Positions 57,417-64,000 of a stretch of DNA of 64,000 bases are shown here, one piece after another; position 1 is the first letter of the stretch; every line of letters starts with the position of its first letter. Below the pieces are notes generated by a model that did not search any database, was not told the DNA's origin, and was given only the letters and a program-made list of their open reading frames with translations. The position numbers were made by a program, and so were the translations under genes. The stretch comes from Theobroma cacao. Lineage: Eukaryota; Streptophyta; Magnoliopsida; Malvales; Malvaceae. The stretch lies in the NCBI RefSeq assembly GCF_000208745.1, contig NC_030858.1, forward strand, positions 266,597 through 330,596, written 5' to 3'.

Positions 57417-60400
57417 ATGCCTCGGAAAGTTAACTATGGGGTTGATTACGATGATGATGATGATTATGATGACTATGATGAATATGACTATGGCTATGAA
57501 GTAGAAGAAAACGGTGAGTGGATTTTTTTCGCTTTTTTGTTGTCATGTCTTATATTTGTGATGAATTACTGATTAGGTGAACTTGCTGTTTTTGCTGGGT
57601 TGCTCTACATTTCACTAAAAGGCACTCAAAGATGAAACCTCAATATGATAGGGAGCAAAAACAGCACTTATGCATGCATCTTTCTTCTAACCAACTGAAT
57701 GCGATTTGTTCCCTGCAACAGTGGAAGCACCTTCTGAGGAAGAAACTATCAATCATGGTGTGTGGCGTTGCTCCATTTGTACTTACGATAATGATGCAAC
57801 CTTGTCAGCATGTGATATTTGTGGGGTTCTTCGCAGTCCTTTGGTCAACAACTCCACCTATGATGGGAAGAAAACAGGTGTGTGACAATTGCACTTAACT
57901 TATTGATGTTGCTAATCATATTATTTAGTATGGGAGAATGAGCTACTCTCATTCTTATTCAATGTGATGGGGTCATTCTTTTTTCTTTTTCTTCCCCTTT
58001 GTCTCCATGTTCCTCTTTGTTGCTTCCTAGTTAAATTTTGATTCACATGGCCTTTGACATCCAACCTTATCAGGGTTCAATTTTCTTTAGAATGTCGTCA
58101 AACAGATAGCTTGCATGTGTCTGGATGTCCAATATATATTAAGTCTCTTTGTTTCATAGGTTCCTTTTACATTGGTGGTACCTTTTATAGAACAGATCTC
58201 TTTCCTGCAGTTGATGGCATATGCAAAGATTCTGGAGTATCTACTATGGCCAAGTCTCTTTTTGCATCACTGCCGCAACAGATGTCCAAAAAAGCTGTAG
58301 ATTCTCAGCAACAGAATGATGGTTTTGTGGTGAAAGAGGGCAATAACTTCCACCCACTTGGGAATATCCAAGGACAATTTCATGAATTCCATAAAGCTTA
58401 TAGTTCTCCTACCCATTCCCGTATTAATATAGGTCTGAGCATATTTTATAGCAGGACAAGGATATTTATCACAAGTGTTGCTTTAATTGAGAATACTTAG
58501 TTCCCAACAGTAGACACATTTCTTTGTTTAAAATTCCTGGTTTTTATTTCTTTTGCTGGATGCTGCCTTTGGAAGTCATTTTTCTGCTTTACTTTTGAAA
58601 AATAGTGCTCAAAGTATCCTGCTATAATATATTCTAACTGTACATGATTATTAATACAGCCCCTTTCAAGTTTGATGTTCCATCTCCAGATGATGTGGTT
58701 TCCAATGGACTGCGTTCCTCCAAATTGGGTTCGAAAGGTATTCATTAGCAATTGCAATTTGATATGTTGAAATTATTCCTTAATTATAACAGTTTGAGGG
58801 AGGACTGTTGTTTTTCAATTAGTCATGTCCTCTTTAATTGCTCTGAACCTTCTATTACGAGCACTCCACAGTTTTGTTTATTAGAATGAATTCTTGGAGT
58901 AAGGTATAGCACATTATGTAACACCTGTGTGCTTGCTGCTGGTGTATTAGGATTGCATCAGAACTATATCTCTCTGCATCTTGATATGCATATGCAAGTC
59001 TGCATTTTAAATAAATGCTGATTTTATTTTATGTAATACATGTTTGTTTTCTTAGTGTTCTAAGAGTGTGTTTATGTATTAGAGTTCAACATCTCTAAAA
59101 CAGGCCTGGAGTTAATGGATCTTGTGGAAAACTTTTTCTTTATACTGAGTTGAAGTTTAGTCTTTATCTTATTTCTATTCTGTCATTCCCTTGCAGCCAA
59201 CATTTTTGACTCAAAATCTTCCAAAGTTTCCTCAAGTGTGGTCGGGAAGAATGAGGCAGCTAAAGTACAATTAAGTACTAAAAGGTCAGGTAGTTCATAT
59301 GACTCAACAGCAAAAGACAAGCACAATAGACTGGATGAGATAATTTCTTCGAAGAATCTAGAAGTTGATGCATTGTCAAGTTCCAGAAACTCAGATAACT
59401 CCTCTGCATCAATGCCAAAAGGCAGGATTGATATTGTGGATGAAAGCATTGTTGTGGATAATCTGCGATCTAGCGTTAAAAGGTCATCATTGATGCCAAA
59501 AGAAATACATAATATGGTGGATGATAGCAGCTCTTCAAGGAATGGAGGTGAGGCACATAGTCTCACCAGTAATGTGAAAAACATGTCTTTGGCTGCTAAA
59601 TCCGGGCACTCAAAGGATACAAGTGCTGGAAGAGCAAATTCATATGCTCAGTATAAACCAGAAGAGTGGATGCTCCCTGAAAAAGCAGAAGATTCACTGA
59701 CTCAACTGAATCTTGCAATTGTACGTTAAAGTTTGAGTCTAATGATCTTAAAAGTTTAAGAGTCATTATCTTTTTTTCTTTCTTAATTTTAACATAATTG
59801 TTATGACATTAACTCTTCCTACATCTTAGGTTGGGCATGTTGATTCCGGAAAATCAACACTCTCTGGTAGACTGCTTCACCTTTTGGGACGAATATCCCA
59901 AAAAGAAATGCACAAATATGAAAAGGAGTCAAAATTGCAGGTAATTCCACGGCCATTTTCTACATGTGCTTATGTGAACACAAGTCTGTAATCTGATTAT
60001 TTTTGTGTTTCCTATTCAATCAGGGCAAAGGATCCTTTGCTTATGCTTGGGCGTTGGATGAGAGTGCTGAAGAAAGGGAAAGGGGAATCACTATGACTGT
60101 GGCTGTGGCTTATTTTGATTCAAAAAGATATCATGTTGTTGTCCTTGATTCCCCAGGGCACAAAGATTTTGTTCCAAACATGATAACTGGAGCAACACAA
60201 GCTGATGCTGCAATTCTTGTCGTAGATGCTTCTATTGGTTCATTTGAAGCTGGTATGGACGGCGCAAAAGGACAGACAAGGGAGCATGCACAACTCATCA
60301 GAAGTTTTGGTGTTGATCAAATTATAGTTGCAGTTAACAAGATGGATACTGTAGAGTATTCTAAGAATCGATTTGACTTTTTAAAATCACAGCTTTGGAC

Positions 60401-62439
60401 ATTTCTCCGCTCTTGTGGTTTCAAGGATTCCTCTGTTTCATGGATTCCACTGAGTGTTGTAGAAAATCAGAATTTAGTGGCTGCACCTTCTGACGTTCGT
60501 TTATCGTGGTGAGTTTCTTCTTGCATGTATTTGAAGTTACTATATTTTTAGAATTTGGATGTTGTTAAGTCTTTATTGACCAGCAAAAAGAGAAAAAATC
60601 GAATCTTAACAGATCCTATTGAAAACTTGTGGGGAAATAAATATTTTAGCTAGTTTCATGGGAGATGATATTAGTTGGCTGCTCAATTGTGGCTTTGCCT
60701 GGTACAGCTGAAACTAAATCTAGACTAAGCTAAGCCTTTGTCAAATTCTGAATGAGAATTTATAGCTAAGCCCCACCCTGTTTTCACTTGATGTACCTGT
60801 TCTGAGAAATATAAGTATCGCCTATAAGTCTATAGTTGAATTTGTCTGTTTATTAGTTCCTGTCATCCCCAACTTGTAATGGCCTATTATGTAATCTTGG
60901 TCTCACAAGGTAGGAGATATGGTCTGCCCTTGTTACTATTGATGAAGTGAGTACCGTCAAAACTTGAATGCACACTTGACACTGGAATATTTGGTGTTGC
61001 AGTTGCACTGGCCTAAAAAAAGAGAGTAGCAAGTTATCAGTTAAATACTATTATTGGAGGACAAATATGATTTTATCATTTTATGTGTCAGTTGCACAGA
61101 TCACATTGCAAGGCAACTTCTTGTTCACTGATTAACACCCTCTCTTAGGTTCAAACAAGTACGCTGGGGTTTGAATTTAAATCACAAGATGTAGCATGGT
61201 GGTGTTCATTACATAAGATATATCATGGATTTCCCTGTTAATTATATAATTAAATTTCACTATAACTTAGAAGCGATACTACACTATCTGAAGAAATATT
61301 TGTTGGAATTTTCTTCTTGATTTCCCATTGACACAGCAAATGTTGTAGAACTGACTTTGGTAATTTTGATGCAGGTATCATGGACCTTATCTATTAGATG
61401 CAATTGATTCCTTCCAACCTCCTACAAGAGATTTTTCAAAGCCTCTACTTATTCCTATATGTGATGTTATAAGATCACCTTCACAGGGGCAGGTGTCTGC
61501 TTGTGGCAAGTTGGAGGCTGGAGCTGTTCGAAGTGGATCAAAGGTAGACCATGTGTGGGATTTCTTGTTACCTCCTATTAGAAGAGCAGATAAAGTTGTT
61601 TGAATTTAGTTTCCCGTCTTGCCTTGCTGCCTTTGTTTGATTGATATTACCTATCTAAAAGTCTATTTTCAGTTACCAATTATATTGATTTCTGGTTTTA
61701 ATAGAATAACATGTATACCATCCTCAACCATAAACTCGTTGTGTGTGATTGTAGGTTTTAGTCATGCCATCTGCAAATATAGCAACGGTGCGTTCCTTAG
61801 AACGTGGTTCCCAGGCTTGTACAATTGCAAGAGCTGGGGACAATGTAGCTGTCAACCTACATGGAATAGATGGAAATCTCGTGTTGGCTGGTGGAGTGTT
61901 ATGTCACCCTGATTTTCCAGTTGCAATAGCAAAACATTTGGAGTTGAAGGTGCTTGTCTTGGATGGTGCAACCCCAATTTTAATCGGTTCTCAGGCAAGC
62001 TTCCTCTGTACATTTTGTACTTTTTTGTCTGAAATGTTTTGGTTCATGTAAATGGTCTAACAATCTGAATGGAATAATCAGTTGGAGTTTCATATACACC
62101 ATGCAAAGGAGGCTGCAAGAGTTGCAAAAATATCATCATTACTTGATTCAAAGACTGGGAAAGTCACAAAGAAAGCACCCCGCTGCATTGTTGCTAAGCA
62201 GAGTGCAGTAGTTGAGGCAAGTCAGGAGTTGTTGTTACTAATTGCTGGTTTATTTGAGTTATTGGCCTGATAATTGCAACCAAATCTGGTTTCAACTTGG
62301 CTTATTTTTCTACTTTCAGGTGATATTGCATGAACCGGTTTGCGCGGAAGAGTTTTCAAAATGCAAAGCCCTTGGAAGAGTGTTTCTTAGAACATTAGGA
62401 AGAACGGTTGCTGTGGGCATCGTGACTCGAATAGTTTAG
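57417..62439 (+). CDS. HBS1: HBS1/SKI7 translational GTPase with RanBP2 zinc finger
   Basis: Eleven exons give 778 residues: 57417-57513, 57722-57877, 58211-58432, 58660-58737, 59197-59720, 59830-59940, 60024-60508, 61375-61543, 61755-61994, 62082-62216, 62320-62439. An acidic Asp/Tyr-rich start precedes a RanBP2-type zinc finger (W47; C49, C52, C63, C66). A disordered linker with the [11 protein letters not shown] motif follows, then an eEF1A-like G domain: GHVDSGKS (361-368), GITM (417), DSPGH (438-442), NKMD (501-504). Two beta-barrel domains end at [15 protein letters not shown]1 with Pelota rescues stalled ribosomes. In plants one locus makes HBS1 and the exosome adaptor SKI7 by alternative splicing (published for At5g10630). 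Introns 9 and 10 start with GC (GCAAGC, GCAAGT). A slightly longer start at 57378 is possible but precedes a likely splice acceptor. Confidence 0.94.
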
Positions 62440-63579
62440 GAGCAGTAATAGTTTTCACATGTGGTCGTACACTTCAACAGCTTTCAACCATTAGACTTCC
62501 TTTCTTGGTGAACGGCCACCTTGGTTGGAGACAAACTTTCTGTACTACTATTCAAGATTCACAACGAAGGTACTTATAAAACATTAAAAAAGAACAAAGC
62601 CATTTCTTTTTTACGGCTTGTATACTCCATGTTTGTTGTAGAGACAGATTTAAAGCTTTAGTCTGTACCATTTCTGGTCGGGCTGTACAATCAGTTTGAT
62701 TGATTCTTTATATAGTATTAAGGCTTAGAGAAATATGCAGATCTTCTACCTGGTCCTGGTTGCACCTTGTAGCTAATTCTCCTACCATACCATGTTTGTT
62801 GTCAAGATAAGGCAAAGCCAGTGTCGTGTAGATATTACCTGCCTACCTGAACTGCTTAGGAACCAATGACCCGACAGGCAACGGTTTTAGTTATGAAAAC
62901 ATGTGTAAACAGATTTGCATGAGCCTTAGAAGGAGTGTGAAAGCAATTTCGTCTTTGGGTTTTTCTTTCCAAGTCAATATACGATTTTCTTATGCTTGGT
63001 TTTTGCTTAAAGCAATCCAACCTAAAATATCTAATCAAAAACCGGACACGTAGTTCAACGTAATTAAAATTAACTGAAAATTGTAAAAACTCATTCAAAA
63101 ATGATCAGCTTTGCACCCCCAGAAGAAAATTTTTAATTACTAATTACTAATGAATTAACAAAGAAAATACCTGGGTTTGACTTTGAGGGACAAGATAATG
63201 CAACTGTATATTGTATTCCTTCACGTTTGCCTTAAATTTTCAATTATTTTTTAATATTTATTTCAATAAATAAACTAAAATCTCGAATTTGTTTATGAAA
63301 GAAACGGAAGAAATGTTACTTAACGGGTCTATATTACAAAGGTGGCAAGTTGCAAGGCGCGGTTGGTCAATGGAAAAGGGCAATTACGTCAAGTCATTGA
63401 AGAGGGAAGTATGTGTACTTGCAACAGTAGTTTGCCTTTTTTATCCCTCTCCCCTTTTACTATAACAATATATAAAAAACAGTGGTAGTATATAACAAGG
63501 CCAGCAAGAGGCTACCTACTAGAAAAAAAAAAAATTAAATAAAAAAATAAAAGAACTGACCTTTCTCAATTTTATCTAA
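62440..63579. other. Intergenic region right of HBS1
   Basis: This is the HBS1 3' UTR followed by the upstream region of the next gene. A TATA-like stretch, ACAATATATAAAAAAC, lies at about 63464-63479. No coding frame was recognised. Confidence 0.4.
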
Positions 63580-63708
63580 TCAGAGAGGGCAGAGAAGAGC
63601 AAAGTCTCTCTCTCTTTCTCTGCTTTTTTTTTTACCTTCTGAACTTCTCGATCCTTTTTTGTTCTTTGTTGTTATATCCATTTTCAGTTCTAAACAAGTA
63701 CATCTAAG
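63580..63708 (+). other. Probable 5'-UTR exon of a gene extending beyond the window
   Basis: A purine then CT-rich leader (AGAGAGGGCAGAGAAG, then TCTCTCTCTCTTTCTC) lies about 100 bases after a TATA-like stretch. It ends in ATCTAAG/GTAAGC, a good donor. The remaining bases look like intron. The product cannot be told. Confidence 0.35.
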
Positions 63709-64000
63709 GTAAGCCCCCAATTTTGTTCACTTCTCTTTCTTTTTCTTTTTGTTTTTTTTCTTCTTGAATATGCTTAGTGGGTTGCTTTTAAATTTGGTTG
63801 ATTTCCCAAGCTCTTTTTCTATTCACATGGTAGGTACCCATGATTGCTTGCTGATTTTTTTTTTCTTTTTATTAGTTCTATTAATACTGCCGGTTTGGGT
63901 GTAATCTTTTGACAAAGATTGTTGCTTTATGGACTGCTTTTTCATTTTGCTGAATACCCAATTGATCATTTCGTTTTACTCTTTATTGATGCATTCTTTT

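Overview
The window is eudicot nuclear DNA. It is AT-rich, and its genes are split by many short introns with plant-type splice sites. The proteins are plant families: CRY-DASH, a plastid fibrillin, a fasciclin-like arabinogalactan protein, FPF1, a P-class PPR protein and a plastid ABC1 kinase. Species cannot be named from the sequence. I found fourteen protein-coding genes. For thirteen of them I rebuilt or confirmed a complete open reading frame by joining exons by hand. No tRNA, rRNA, CRISPR or intact transposon was recognised.

Left part (1-25.4 kb): a three-KH RNA-binding protein like PEPPER (783-3913, minus); a PPR gene with an 810-bp internal tandem duplication (5957-10212, minus); a PHD-finger protein with a CW-like C-terminal module (11111-14236, plus); the photolyase-like CRY-DASH/CRY3 (14766-17834, minus); an RlmH/SPOUT methyltransferase (19471-21761, minus); a FAM32A-like spliceosomal protein (22278-23207, plus); and fibrillin FBN6 (24013-25355, minus).

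Right part (27.4-64 kb): a GT14 / core-2/I-branching glycosyltransferase (28699-33305, plus); a selenoprotein H-like protein with CxxC (34096-36956, plus); FLA5-like arabinogalactan protein (37587-38420, minus); FPF1 (43506-43805, plus); RPA2 (46399-49205, minus); the plastoglobule kinase ABC1K1 (50957-55612, plus); HBS1/SKI7 ribosome-rescue GTPase (57417-62439, plus); and, at the right edge, a probable 5'-UTR exon of a further gene.

From memory of the Arabidopsis map, GT14-SELH-FLA5-FPF1-ABC1K1 follows At4g31350 to At4g31390 gene by gene, with RPA2 interposed. The PPR and CRY3 pair matches At5g24830/At5g24850, next to FPF1 (At5g24860). RlmH and HBS1 match At5g10620/At5g10630. The window therefore looks like an ancestral block that was later split among Arabidopsis chromosomes.

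The most unusual signals are: five GC-AG introns among 78 inferred coding introns, grouped as three consecutive in CRY3 and two consecutive in HBS1; the PPR tandem duplication; a perfect 86-bp intronic tandem duplication; three minimal uORFs abutting the GT14 start; a cluster of four ACGT (G-box/ABRE) elements near 45 kb; a GC-rich hairpin island at 45.7 kb; and twin E2F sites upstream of RPA2. The genes are mostly housekeeping genes and do not form one pathway; I saw no clear evidence of a novel multi-gene system.
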